From: Oscillospiraceae bacterium
GTDB lineage: Bacteria > Bacillota > Clostridia > Oscillospirales > Ruminococcaceae
Reading direction: 5' to 3'
Assembly: GCA_015067375.1 (NCBI GenBank)
Contig: SVMQ01000053.1
Coordinates: forward strand, 1 to 10,369
Length of the DNA stretch: 10,369 nt
Shown here: positions 1-7,618 of the stretch, in pieces
How the letters are laid out: each line of letters starts with the position of its first letter
Numbering within the stretch: position 1 is the stretch's first letter
Program-made: the position numbers and the translations under genes
The notes under the pieces: generated by a model
Seen by the model: only the letters and a program-made list of their open reading frames with translations
Databases searched by the model: none
What the model was told of the DNA's origin: nothing

Positions 1-1290
1 GCGGATGACTATCACAAGCTGCACTACTACATGAAAAGTCAGGGCTTCTCGGAAGAGGAGCTGGAGCGCGGTGCGCTGCTTGCAAGAAACAACAACCGAG
101 TATACGATAAGTTCCGCAACCGCGTTATGTTCCCGATATTCGACACAAGGGGCAACATAATCGCTTTCGGAGGACGTGCGCTTGCCGCGGACGCACCTGC
201 AAAGTACCTCAACAGTGACGAAACATTTGTATTCCAGAAGCGTGAAACGCTGTTTGCGCTGAACTATGCGAAGAACAGCAAGGCTGATTATTTCATCCTG
301 TGCGAGGGTTACATGGATGTTATAGCTATGCATCAGGCAGGCTTCACGAGTGCTGTGGCAACGCTGGGTACGGCTATCACGCCGAGTCAGGCGCGGCTTA
401 TCGGGCGCATGGGCAAAAAGGAGGTCATCCTTTCCTATGACTCTGACGGCCCCGGGCAGAAGGCTGCTTCGCGCGGTATAAATCTGCTGACAGAGGCAGG
501 CGTAAAGGCGCGCGTGCTGAAGCTGCAGGGTGCAAAGGATCCCGATGAGTTCATACAGAAATTCGGCAAGGAGGCTTTCGCGCATCTTATTGAAAACTCA
601 GGCGGCGCGATAGACTACGAGCTTGGAAAGATCGGCAACGGTCTTGATCTTGTCAACAAGGACGAGGATCGTTCTACTTATCTGAAGAGAGCGGTGGTGT
701 TCCTAGCGCAGATAAGCAATCCGCTTGACAGGGACGTGTACATCTCGCGCACTGCCGAAACGGCGGGTATTCCTGCCGAAACGGTGCGTTTTGCCGTAAA
801 CAGCGAAATAAACCGTCAGAAAAAGAGGGATAAGCGTGATGAATACCGTAATCTGATCTCTCCACGCAACAACGACAAGGTAAATCCGCAGTCTGCAAAG
901 CTTCCGCGTGAGGAAAAGGCGGAGCGCGGCATAATCTGCTTCCTGTATCACAACGCGGACAAGCTGCCGTATATTGAAAAAACATTGACAGGCGGCTTTG
1001 CGACGGATTTCAACAGGCGCGTTTTTGATTTTGTCAAAGGCAGGATAGCTCAGGGCAGCGACCTTGAAATGACAGCATTCAACGAGGTCTTTGACGGCGC
1101 AGAGATGGGCAGGATAATTGGTATACTGAACGATTTTGCCGCATTCAGACATGATATACAGGCTCTCGACGACTATATAAAGATATTAAATGAATACAGC
1201 GAGAGCCATGATAATACAAACGCAGGCAGTATGACCGCTGAGGAGCTGCTTGCATTCGCACAAAAGCAAAAGGAGAAGAAAAAGAAATGA
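1..1290 (+). CDS. dnaG: DNA primase DnaG, 5'-truncated by the window edge
   Basis: Primase makes the RNA primers for lagging-strand synthesis and acts with the replicative helicase DnaB/DnaC. The reading frame is open from base 1, so the gene begins upstream; 429 codons remain of a protein usually near 600 residues. The N-terminal CHC2 zinc-binding domain is therefore outside the window. The first visible part is the end of the RNA polymerase core (GGRAL; YLNSDET). The Toprim fold follows, with the catalytic glutamate in CEGYMDVI (E at window codon 102), the DSDGPGQKA metal-binding DxD motif (codons 147 and 149) and the KDPDEF motif. The remaining 200 or so residues fit the variable linker and helicase-binding C-terminal domain, ending in a lysine-rich tail. 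Its TGA stop overlaps the next start (ATGA), which indicates translational coupling to the sigma factor as in dnaG-sigA/rpoD operons. Identification is secure; only the upstream boundary is unknown. Confidence 0.97.
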   Translation, partial: ADDYHKLHYYMKSQGFSEEELERGALLARNNNRVYDKFRNRVMFPIFDTRGNIIAFGGRALAADAPAKYLNSDETFVFQKRETLFALNYAKNSKADYFILCEGYMDVIAMHQAGFTSAVATLGTAITPSQARLIGRMGKKEVILSYDSDGPGQKAASRGINLLTEAGVKARVLKLQGAKDPDEFIQKFGKEAFAHLIENSGGAIDYELGKIGNGLDLVNKDEDRSTYLKRAVVFLAQISNPLDRDVYISRTAETAGIPAETVRFAVNSEINRQKKRDKRDEYRNLISPRNNDKVNPQSAKLPREEKAERGIICFLYHNADKLPYIEKTLTGGFATDFNRRVFDFVKGRIAQGSDLEMTAFNEVFDGAEMGRIIGILNDFAAFRHDIQALDDYIKILNEYSESHDNTNAGSMTAEELLAFAQKQKEKKKK

Positions 1291-2378
1291 CCGAAAACAA
1301 CACAAGCACACCTGCACTGCGTGAACTTCTTGCTCACGGAAAGAAAACGGGAAGTCTTACCACAAAGGAGATAACCGATGTTCTTGAGGAGCTGAATTTC
1401 GATGCAGACCAGATAAACGGGCTTTATGAGGAGCTTGATACGCTCAATATAAAGATAGTGGACGACTACACCGCCGACCTTGATATCGACAACATTCTGG
1501 AGCTTGCCGAGAGCGAGGATTATGACGAGTCTTACGATACGGACGGTATGCTCGCTGACGACTCCGTAAAGCTGTACCTCAAGGAGATAGGACGCATCCC
1601 GCTGCTGACCACCGAGGAGGAGATAAAGCTTGCAGAGCGCATGGCGACAGGTGATCCTGCAGCGAAAAAGCGCCTGAGTGAGGCTAACCTCAGACTTGTT
1701 GTCAGCATCGCAAAGAAGTATGTAAGGCGCGGAATGCAGTTCCTTGACCTTATCCAGGAGGGAAACCTCGGTCTTATCAAGGCGGTGGACAAGTTTGACT
1801 ACACAAAGGGCTTTAAATTCTCGACATACGCGACATGGTGGATAAGACAGTCCATCACAAGAGCGATAGCGGATCAGGCGAGAACGATCCGTATTCCCGT
1901 ACATATGGTGGAAACTATCACAAAGGTGAAGAAGATGCAGAGCCAGCTGCTTCACGAAAACGGCTGCGAGCCATCTGAAGACGAGATCGCTGAGCAGCTT
2001 GGAATGACCACCGACAAGGTGCGCGAGATAATCCGCATCGCACAGGATCCTGTTTCGCTCGAAACGCCTATCGGCGAGGAGGAGGACAGCCACCTCGGCG
2101 ACTTTATCCCTGATGAGGACGCGGTAGCACCGGCGGATGAGGCGTGCAACAGCGTGCTTCGCCAGATGCTTGGCGAGGTGCTGGATACCCTCACCGAAAG
2201 AGAAAAGCGCGTTATCATACTTCGTTTTGGTCTGATAGACGGCAGACAGCGCACTCTCGAGGAGGTGGGACAGGAGTTTCAGGTAACTCGTGAGCGTATC
2301 CGTCAGATCGAAACAAAGGCGCTGCGTAAGCTGCGTCATCCTACAAGAAGCAGAAAGCTCAAGGATTTCCTTGAATAA
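1287..2378 (+). CDS. sigA: Primary sigma factor SigA/RpoD, first tandem copy
   Basis: A group 1 sigma-70 factor that directs RNA polymerase to housekeeping promoters. The 363 residues match the size of Firmicute SigA. Order of domains: region 1.1 (about 10-62), an acidic linker, region 1.2 (90-123), region 2 (133-203), region 3 (about 212-290) and region 4 (298-361). Diagnostic residues are present: the core-binding IQEGN in region 2.2 (N160), the -10 recognition stretch [12 protein letters not shown] (181-192), the sigma finger (SLETPIG, SHLGDF) and the region 4.2 recognition helix [10 protein letters not shown] (333-342). The C-terminus ends KLKDFLE as in Bacillus SigA. An AGGAG lies at 1271-1275, inside the end of dnaG, 11 bases before the ATG, and the ATGA overlap couples translation to the primase gene. 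This is the more canonical of two adjacent copies, so it is probably the true housekeeping factor (inference). Confidence 0.97.
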   Translation: MTENNTSTPALRELLAHGKKTGSLTTKEITDVLEELNFDADQINGLYEELDTLNIKIVDDYTADLDIDNILELAESEDYDESYDTDGMLADDSVKLYLKEIGRIPLLTTEEEIKLAERMATGDPAAKKRLSEANLRLVVSIAKKYVRRGMQFLDLIQEGNLGLIKAVDKFDYTKGFKFSTYATWWIRQSITRAIADQARTIRIPVHMVETITKVKKMQSQLLHENGCEPSEDEIAEQLGMTTDKVREIIRIAQDPVSLETPIGEEEDSHLGDFIPDEDAVAPADEACNSVLRQMLGEVLDTLTEREKRVIILRFGLIDGRQRTLEEVGQEFQVTRERIRQIETKALRKLRHPTRSRKLKDFLE

Positions 2379-2464
2379 GCATGGCAGACCTCAGACGTTT
2401 TTCCACAGCACATATTACTACACATCCAACCACAAAGGCGAACGGTAACTGAAAGGAATAATAT

Positions 2465-3541
2465 ATGGCTAACAATACAAAATCCGTACTTGCTGAGCTG
2501 CTTGAACACGGTAAACAGAGCGGCAAGCTGACCACCAAGGAGATCACTGACGCGCTGGAAGAGCTTGATTTTGACGTTGAACAGATAAACAAGCTTTATG
2601 ATGATTTCGAGAGCAATAATATCGAGATCGTCGATGATTACAATATCGACACAGACCTTACGGGAGCGCTGGATTTCACTGAGGACGACTCGGATTACTC
2701 CGCTGACGGCGTTTCGGTGGATGACCCCGTAAAGATACACCTTAAGGAGATAGGTCGTATTCCGCTGCTGACCACTGAAGAGGAGATACAGCTTGCGGAG
2801 AAGATAACCTCGGGCGATGAGGCGGCGCGCGACAGACTTATCGAGGCTAACCTCAGACTCGTTGTAAGTATAGCAAAGCATTATGTCGGCAGGGGTATGC
2901 ACTTCCTTGATCTTATTCAGGAGGGCTACATCGGACTTATCAAGGCGGTCGAGAAGTTCGACCACACAAAGGGCTACAAGTTCTCCACCTACGCGACATG
3001 GTGGATAAGACAGTCCATTTCAAGGGCGATCGCAGATCAGGCGAGAACTATCCGCATCCCCGTGCATATGGTGGAGACCATCACAAAGGTCAAGAAGGCA
3101 CAGAACCTGCTTCTCCACAAGAACGGCCACGAGCCGACTATCGAGGAGGTTGCAAAGGAGCTTAATATGCAGCCTGAGCGTGTTCGTGAGATCGTTCGCA
3201 TCGCACAGGATCCCGTTTCGCTGGAAGCTCCCGTCGGTGAGGAGGAGGACAGCTACCTCGGTGATTTCATCCCCGATGAGGACGCACCCGCACCTATCGA
3301 CAGCGCAATGCAGGCTGTGTTCAAAGACGAGCTGAACAAGGCGCTTGACACTCTCCCCGAAAGAGAGCGCGATGTGCTGAAGTTCCGATATGGCATTGGC
3401 AGCGACCGCTCTCACACCCTTGAGGAGGTAGGTCGCGAGTTCAAGGTAACGCGTGAGCGCATACGTCAGATAGAAGCAAAGGCACTTCGCAAGCTGCGTC
3501 AGGCATCAAGAAGCAAAAACCTCAGGGTATTCCTTGATTGA
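2465..3541 (+). CDS. Second primary-type sigma-70 factor, tandem paralogue of SigA
   Basis: A full-length sigma factor of 358 residues, about 70% identical by eye to the gene just upstream, higher in regions 1.2-2 and lower in the linker and region 4. It keeps region 1.1 (about 7-58), which stress-type group 2 factors often lack, plus region 1.2 (86-117), region 2 (127-198), region 3 (about 207-285) and region 4 (293-357). The -10 melting aromatics (YATWW, 176-180) and the -35 helix ([10 protein letters not shown], 328-337) are intact. It departs from consensus at N155 of region 2.2 (EGY, not EGN), at the T-to-S change in WIRQSIS (S186), in the sigma finger (LEAPVG) and at the C-terminus ([14 protein letters not shown]). 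AAAGGA at 2452-2457 sits 7 bases before the ATG. The 86-base gap to the first copy shows no clear terminator or promoter, so co-transcription is likely. It could be a second housekeeping factor, a group 2 alternative factor or a drifting duplicate. Confidence 0.93.
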   Translation: MANNTKSVLAELLEHGKQSGKLTTKEITDALEELDFDVEQINKLYDDFESNNIEIVDDYNIDTDLTGALDFTEDDSDYSADGVSVDDPVKIHLKEIGRIPLLTTEEEIQLAEKITSGDEAARDRLIEANLRLVVSIAKHYVGRGMHFLDLIQEGYIGLIKAVEKFDHTKGYKFSTYATWWIRQSISRAIADQARTIRIPVHMVETITKVKKAQNLLLHKNGHEPTIEEVAKELNMQPERVREIVRIAQDPVSLEAPVGEEEDSYLGDFIPDEDAPAPIDSAMQAVFKDELNKALDTLPERERDVLKFRYGIGSDRSHTLEEVGREFKVTRERIRQIEAKALRKLRQASRSKNLRVFLD

Positions 3542-3617
3542 TGATCGTATGATTGGCGAAATCCCCAAAGCGTCGGCAGATGATTTATGGATTATTACCG
3601 AATTTACCAAAAGTATG

Positions 3618-3646
3618 TTGACGTAAATTACAATATGTTATATAAT
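3618..3646 (+). promoter_or_regulatory. Sigma-A-type promoter of the membrane protein gene
   Basis: A TTGACG -35 box (3618-3623) and a perfect TATAAT -10 box (3641-3646) are separated by 17 bases in an AT-rich stretch. A start of transcription near 3653 would give a leader of about 63 bases before the ATG at 3716. It separates the small membrane protein from the sigma genes. The match is by eye. Confidence 0.75.
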
Positions 3647-3715
3647 ATTAGATGAACATTGACTATATATGCTATGCGTGAAAACGTATAGGATGTTCCG
3701 GAAAGGGTTTTAATT

Positions 3716-4159
3716 ATGGCAGATTCAAAACTGATCAATGAACACAGAGCGTGGCTGAAAGACGCTGAAAAGGGCAAGACCCGTGCTTGTATCCTTGCTA
3801 TCGCGCTGTTTGTTTTCTATTCCGCTTGCGCTATCATCAACTTTAATATCGAGGCTATCGAGATGACGGGCTTCATGGTATTCATTGTCATGGTTTTGGC
3901 ACTTGTCGGTTCGCTGGTGCTGTTCAATGGCTACAATGCGGGCAAGATATGGGTGCTTTTGTGTGAGATAATCCTTGTGCTTTCGACGTTCTTTTCTGTG
4001 TACAATAACGAGCATCTCAGCACATCCCAGCAGGTGCTTATCTGTGTCGTAGAGTTCGTGCCTCCGCTGTTTGGTCTGGGCTATGCGTACATCAATTTCT
4101 ATATGCGCCGTTATTTCGGATTTATGGTGCTGTACAGAGCGAAGAAGATCTACCTTTGA
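3716..4159 (+). CDS. Small integral membrane protein of unknown function
   Basis: I do not recognise this 147-residue protein. A polar, charged N-terminus (about 1-23) precedes four hydrophobic stretches that should span the membrane: about 24-43, 51-71, 76-95 and 105-127. Short loops join them, and the C-terminus is basic (YRAKKIYL). There is no signal peptide, no catalytic motif and no cysteine pair that suggests metal binding. The start is supported by GAAAGGG at 3701-3707, 8 bases before the ATG. A consensus promoter stands in front and two intrinsic terminators behind, so the gene appears to be its own transcription unit between the sigma pair and hpt. Its codon use looks like that of its neighbours. 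Existence of the gene is well supported; any function would be guesswork. Confidence 0.85.
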   Translation: MADSKLINEHRAWLKDAEKGKTRACILAIALFVFYSACAIINFNIEAIEMTGFMVFIVMVLALVGSLVLFNGYNAGKIWVLLCEIILVLSTFFSVYNNEHLSTSQQVLICVVEFVPPLFGLGYAYINFYMRRYFGFMVLYRAKKIYL

Positions 4160-4171
4160 TCTACATAAGAT

Positions 4172-4200
4172 GCGGCAGGAGCTTTCCTGCCGCTTTGGTT
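4172..4200 (+). terminator. Intrinsic terminator, first of two
   Basis: A perfect 9-base inverted repeat (GCGGCAGGA at 4172-4180, TCCTGCCGC at 4185-4193) with a 4-base loop is followed by the T-rich TTTGGTTT. It lies 12 bases after the stop codon of the membrane protein gene. Confidence 0.75.
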
Positions 4201-4203
4201 TCT

Positions 4204-4240
4204 ACGGGCGGGAGGATAATGTTCCGTCCGTTTTTTGTTT
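4204..4240 (+). terminator. Intrinsic terminator, second of two
   Basis: A 10-pair stem (4204-4213 with 4222-4231, two of the pairs G-U) and an 8-base loop lead directly into six T's (4231-4236) and then GTTT. It follows the first terminator after only ten bases, so the pair should insulate hpt strongly from upstream transcription. Confidence 0.72.
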
Positions 4241-4310
4241 CACATTTGATGCGTAAATGTGCTGTTTGCTAAAAAAAATCAAAATTTCAGTAAAAATTCA
4301 CTAAAAGCAT

Positions 4311-4339
4311 TTGCAATTTGTCACAAAGTATGCTATAAT
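4311..4339 (+). promoter_or_regulatory. Promoter of hpt-ftsH with an extended -10
   Basis: TTGCAA (4311-4316) and a perfect TATAAT (4334-4339) are spaced by 17 bases, and TGC directly before the -10 makes an extended -10 element. Transcription would begin near 4346, about 50 bases before the hpt ATG. The region upstream is AT-rich with A-runs (for example 4271-4278) that could act as an UP element. The match is by eye. Confidence 0.75.
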
Positions 4340-4395
4340 TTAATTTGTATGTGATTAGTGATATCATCCAATAATTTATAAAGGAGCATTTAGTT

Positions 4396-4941
4396 ATGTA
4401 TTGCCCTGACGAAATAGAGAGAATACTCATCTCTGAGGATGAAATTAAAGCAAAGGTCGCAGAGATGGGCCGCGTGCTTACTGAAGAGTATAAGGATAAG
4501 AATCCGCTGTTCATCTGTGTGCTGAAAGGCTCTGTTGTGTTTTTTGCAGACCTTATGCGCGAGATGCACTGCCCGCTTGAGATCAATTTCCTTAAAGCCT
4601 CCAGCTACGGCAGCAGCACTGTATCTGCAGGAACAGTCAAGCTGGACGTAGGTGCAGGCATAGAGTTTGAGGGCAGGCACGTCGTTATCGTGGAGGATAT
4701 CCTTGATACGGCGAGAACACTGTATTCCCTCAAGAATGACCTTATCACCAGAAATCCTGCATCGCTTAAGATCGTGACTCTTCTCGACAAGCCCTCGCGC
4801 AGAGTTGTGAAAGGCTTTACCGCGGACTACACAGGCTTTGCTATAGACGATCTTTTCGTAGTCGGCTACGGTCTTGATTATGACGAGAGGTTCAGAAATC
4901 TGCCGTATGTCGGCACGCTGAAGCCCGAGGTGTATTCGTAA
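4396..4941 (+). CDS. hpt: Hypoxanthine phosphoribosyltransferase
   Basis: A cytoplasmic purine salvage enzyme that joins hypoxanthine or guanine to PRPP, giving IMP or GMP and pyrophosphate. At 181 residues it has the normal family length. Visible motifs are the LKG loop (43-45), the flexible-loop SSYG (69-72), the PRPP-binding loop VEDILDTARTL (99-109) with the acidic pair E100-D101, DKPSRR (131-136) and the base-binding tail FAIDDLFVVGYGLDYDE (148-164). The PRPP loop carries alanine (A106) where a glycine is usual (DTG); the rest of the site looks intact. AAAGGAG at 4380-4386 lies 9 bases before the ATG. The gene stands 58 bases ahead of ftsH, a pairing conserved in many Firmicutes, where tilS usually comes first; tilS is not adjacent here. 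The substrate range (hypoxanthine versus guanine) cannot be read from the sequence. Confidence 0.95.
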   Translation: MYCPDEIERILISEDEIKAKVAEMGRVLTEEYKDKNPLFICVLKGSVVFFADLMREMHCPLEINFLKASSYGSSTVSAGTVKLDVGAGIEFEGRHVVIVEDILDTARTLYSLKNDLITRNPASLKIVTLLDKPSRRVVKGFTADYTGFAIDDLFVVGYGLDYDERFRNLPYVGTLKPEVYS

Positions 4942-4999
4942 TACATAATTCTGACAACTCAGGAAATACTGAATTTATTGTTTCTGAAAGGCGGTTTCA

Positions 5000-6976
5000 A
5001 TGAAATCAAACAAATCAAAAGGCGCATTTATTTATCTGCTGGTCATTTTCCTGCTTATCATCGGACTTGTTTCGGTGCTGAACATGGCAGGCAGTACAGG
5101 TCAGCAGACACAGAGATATTCCGAGGTCATCGCGGAGTTCGATAACCTCAATGTTTCGGAGTTCAAGCTTGATCTCGGCAGCGGCGAGCTGATATATAAG
5201 ATCAAGGGCGAGACCGAATATCGTAAGTACAGCGTACCCAATGTAAACATATTCTACAATGATATCAATGCAGGATACAACTCCGAGGGCAAGGTAGTTC
5301 CTTACCGTGCTCGCTATAACGAGGAGAACGAGATACCGCTGGTGGAGGATTACGAAGCCCCCAAGGATAATACGTTCCTTACAGCGATACTTCCGTATCT
5401 GCTGCTCGTGGGCATCATGATCATATTCACTATAGTTATCATGCGCTCCGCGTCGGGCGGCGGCAAGATGTCCAACTTCTCCAAGGCGAATGTGCGTCAG
5501 CAGACGGGCAAAAAGGTCACCTTTGACGATGTTGCGGGTGCAGACGAGGAGAAGCAGGAGCTTGAGGAGATCGTAGACTTCCTGAAGCATCCCAACAAGT
5601 ACAGCGAGATAGGCGCGAGAGTTCCCAAGGGTGTGCTGCTCGTAGGCCCTCCGGGTACAGGTAAGACCCTGCTTGCAAAGGCTGTTGCAGGCGAGGCGGG
5701 CGCACCGTTCTTCTCCATCTCGGGTTCCGACTTCGTTGAGATGTTCGTCGGCGTCGGCGCATCCAGAGTGCGTGACCTGTTCGATCAGGCGAAGAAGCAC
5801 ACTCCCTCCATCATCTTCATTGATGAGATCGACGCTGTCGGTCGTCAGAGAGGCGCAGGCCTCGGCGGCGGTCACGACGAGCGTGAGCAGACCCTCAACC
5901 AGCTGCTCGTTGAGATGGACGGTTTTACCGAGAATGAAAACATCATCGTTATGGCGGCGACAAACCGTCGTGATATTCTTGACCCTGCACTGCTTCGTCC
6001 AGGCCGTTTCGACAGACAGATCGTCGTAAACTACCCCGACATCAAGGGCAGAGAAGAGATACTGAAGGTTCACACACGCAACAAGAATATCGGCCCCGAT
6101 GTGGAGCTTAAGACCATCGCCGCTACAACAGCAGGCTTTACAGGTGCAGACCTTGAGAACCTCGTAAATGAGGCGGCTCTGCTTGCTGCACGAGAGAACC
6201 GTAAGGCTATCACCAAGAAGGACATCGAGGAGGCTACCATCAAGGTGGTTGCAGGTCCCGAGAAGAAGTCCAAGGTGGTAAGCGAGGACGAGAAGAAGCT
6301 CACTGCATACCACGAGGCAGGTCACGCTATCACTACCTATTTCTGCAAGTCGCAGGATAAGGTGCATCAGGTATCCATCATCCCCAGAGGCTCTGCAGGC
6401 GGCTTTACCATGCATCTCCCCGAGAAGGACAAGAGCTTTGTAAGCAAGACCTACATGGAGGAGAACATCGTAGTCCTGCTCGGCGGTCGTGTTGCTGAAA
6501 AGCTGATACTTGACGATATTTCCACGGGCGCTTCCAACGATATCGAGAGAGCGACAGGCGTTGCACGCAATATGGTAACGCGTTATGGTTTCTCCGAGAA
6601 GCTCGGCCCGATACTCTACGGACATGACGATCAGGAGGTGTTCCTCGGCAGAGATTACTCTCAGGGCAGGAATTATTCCGAGAACGTTGCGGCTGAGATC
6701 GATGCGGAGATCCGTGAGATAATCGAAACAGGCTACGAAAAGGCAAAGGATATCCTCACCGTACACGGCGATCTGCTGGAGCGCTGCGCACAGTTCCTTA
6801 TGCGCCACGAAAAGATCAACGGACCTGATTTCTACAAGCTGATGGCTGATGAGATCGACCTTGACGGCAACCCCAAAGGCGTGCCTGAGGAAAAGAAGAG
6901 CGTCTTTGATGACGAAAAGCCCGAGGAGGACACCGCCCCCACTGACGAGGCAAGTTCAGAGGACAACAACGACTAA
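5000..6976 (+). CDS. ftsH: ATP-dependent zinc metalloprotease FtsH
   Basis: A membrane-anchored hexameric AAA+ protease that degrades misassembled membrane proteins and some short-lived cytoplasmic regulators. The 658 residues show the standard plan. TM1 (about 8-28) is followed by an extracytoplasmic segment (about 30-125), TM2 (about 128-149) and the AAA+ module. This has Walker A GPPGTGKT (216-223), the pore loop FVG (249-251), Walker B IIFIDEID (271-278) and the second region of homology with its arginines ([17 protein letters not shown]; 322-339). The protease domain has the zinc site HEAGH (438-442) and the third ligand probably in STGASND (D514). The tail from about 625 is acidic and low in complexity, typical of the family. 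AAAGG at 4987-4991 gives 8-base spacing to the ATG. It probably shares the hpt transcript, since no convincing promoter or terminator lies in the 58-base gap. Confidence 0.98.
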   Translation: MKSNKSKGAFIYLLVIFLLIIGLVSVLNMAGSTGQQTQRYSEVIAEFDNLNVSEFKLDLGSGELIYKIKGETEYRKYSVPNVNIFYNDINAGYNSEGKVVPYRARYNEENEIPLVEDYEAPKDNTFLTAILPYLLLVGIMIIFTIVIMRSASGGGKMSNFSKANVRQQTGKKVTFDDVAGADEEKQELEEIVDFLKHPNKYSEIGARVPKGVLLVGPPGTGKTLLAKAVAGEAGAPFFSISGSDFVEMFVGVGASRVRDLFDQAKKHTPSIIFIDEIDAVGRQRGAGLGGGHDEREQTLNQLLVEMDGFTENENIIVMAATNRRDILDPALLRPGRFDRQIVVNYPDIKGREEILKVHTRNKNIGPDVELKTIAATTAGFTGADLENLVNEAALLAARENRKAITKKDIEEATIKVVAGPEKKSKVVSEDEKKLTAYHEAGHAITTYFCKSQDKVHQVSIIPRGSAGGFTMHLPEKDKSFVSKTYMEENIVVLLGGRVAEKLILDDISTGASNDIERATGVARNMVTRYGFSEKLGPILYGHDDQEVFLGRDYSQGRNYSENVAAEIDAEIREIIETGYEKAKDILTVHGDLLERCAQFLMRHEKINGPDFYKLMADEIDLDGNPKGVPEEKKSVFDDEKPEEDTAPTDEASSEDNND

Positions 6977-6991
6977 AATACAACACAGAAG

Positions 6992-7023
6992 ATCCGCCGC
7001 GCCGATGGTACGACGGATTTTTT
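6992..7023 (+). terminator. Possible weak terminator or attenuator after ftsH
   Basis: ATCCGCCG (6992-6999) can pair with CGACGGAT (7011-7018), eight positions with one mismatch and an 11-base loop, and six T's follow (7018-7023). The first arm can instead pair perfectly over six bases with GCGGAT at 7024-7029. Position after the ftsH stop and the T-run favour termination; the mismatch makes it less certain than the pair before hpt. It may only partly reduce read-through into the acetyltransferase gene. Confidence 0.45.
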
Positions 7024-7034
7024 GCGGATATATC

Positions 7035-7040
7035 GGAGGA
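7035..7040 (+). promoter_or_regulatory. Ribosome binding site that fixes a TTG start
   Basis: GGAGGA lies 7 bases before a TTG codon at 7048. No ATG or GTG stands in a good position nearby, and the first internal ATG (7099) would remove the first strand of the acetyltransferase fold. The site therefore decides the start of the next gene. Confidence 0.75.
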
Positions 7041-7047
7041 AACGGAT

Positions 7048-7470
7048 TTGGCACTAGAGTTTATTGACGAAGCTCCAACACTGGAGGAATACAAAGAGAT
7101 GCGCAGACTTGTGAACTTCATGGTGCTGTCCGACAGGATAGCATCCAACGTTCTCAACAATGCATATCACATAACCTGCGTAAGGGATGAGGGCAGGTGC
7201 ATCGGCATGATAAGAGTGCTGTCAGATGGCGGTTACGCCAACTTCATCACCGATGTAATTGTCATCCCTGAGTACCAGCATCGCGGCATAGGCACACAGC
7301 TGATGCATCGCACGATGGATTATATGCGCTCCACATTGGAGGAGGGCGAGAAGATCGCGCTGTATCTTATGTCAGCGACAGGCAGAGAGCCGTTTTACAG
7401 GCAGTTCGGCTTCCGCGACAGACCTAATGAGCTGTTGGGGGCAGGCATGAGCCAGTGGCTGGTTAAATAA
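7048..7470 (+). CDS. GNAT-family N-acetyltransferase, TTG start
   Basis: A 140-residue protein with the GCN5-related acetyltransferase fold, which moves an acetyl group from acetyl-CoA to an amine. Motif A, the CoA pyrophosphate-binding turn, is clear: VIVIPEYQHRGIGTQLM (70-86), with Q77, R79, G80 and G82 of the Q/RxxGxG pattern. The C-terminal motif B region carries FYRQFGF (116-122), with a tyrosine that often acts as general acid in the family. Residues 1-60 form the expected N-terminal strand and helix pair. The acceptor substrate cannot be told; small metabolites, peptides and protein N-termini are all possible. The TTG start rests on the GGAGGA 7 bases upstream. It lies 71 bases after ftsH, with a possible weak terminator between, and a promoter for the next operon follows, so it may be the last gene of the hpt-ftsH unit. 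Confidence 0.88.
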   Translation: MALEFIDEAPTLEEYKEMRRLVNFMVLSDRIASNVLNNAYHITCVRDEGRCIGMIRVLSDGGYANFITDVIVIPEYQHRGIGTQLMHRTMDYMRSTLEEGEKIALYLMSATGREPFYRQFGFRDRPNELLGAGMSQWLVK

Positions 7471-7516
7471 AGCACTCGTAAAATGAAAGATTTTCCTTTG
7501 TAACTTGCGAAAATTG

Positions 7517-7545
7517 TTGACAAAATGCGCGATATGTGATATTAT
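7517..7545 (+). promoter_or_regulatory. Strong sigma-A-type promoter before the zinc-ribbon gene
   Basis: A perfect TTGACA (7517-7522), a 17-base spacer and TATTAT (7540-7545), with TGA immediately upstream giving an extended -10. Transcription should start near 7552, leaving a leader of about 67 bases. A short GTCG/CGAC hairpin (7579-7591) sits in the leader ahead of a strong AAGGAGG (7602-7608), 10 bases before the ATG. It could drive the zinc-ribbon, ATPase and oxidoreductase genes together. Confidence 0.78.
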
Positions 7546-7618
7546 ATTTATATGTGTTACCTCGTTAAAGCGCGGTCAGTCGGCGCACGACGGGGAATAC
7601 TAAGGAGGGTCGGTCTGT

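Noticed and set aside
2379..2464. The gap between the two sigma genes as a site for a terminator, promoter or small RNA
   Set aside because: No stem followed by T's and no paired -35/-10 boxes are visible. The CAGAC repeat near its start is too short to mean anything.
1173..2965. Long - strand open frames opposite the two sigma genes (1173-2339 and 2336-2965)
   Set aside because: Both are antisense to well-supported sigma factors. Their translations resemble each other only because the sigma genes are paralogues, and no domain is seen.
4241..4261. Inverted repeat CACATTT/AAATGTG upstream of hpt
   Set aside because: The stem is AT-rich and only seven pairs, with no T-run in either direction and no known operator resemblance; chance is likely in this AT-rich region.
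4951..4979. Possible promoter (CTGACA, then TTTATT) directly before ftsH
   Set aside because: The -10 box is poor and no extended -10 is present. Read-through from the hpt promoter explains expression more simply.
5015..6808. A 597-codon open frame on the - strand opposite ftsH
   Set aside because: It lies wholly within an unmistakable ftsH gene, has no recognisable domain, and is the usual by-product of codon bias in a conserved gene.
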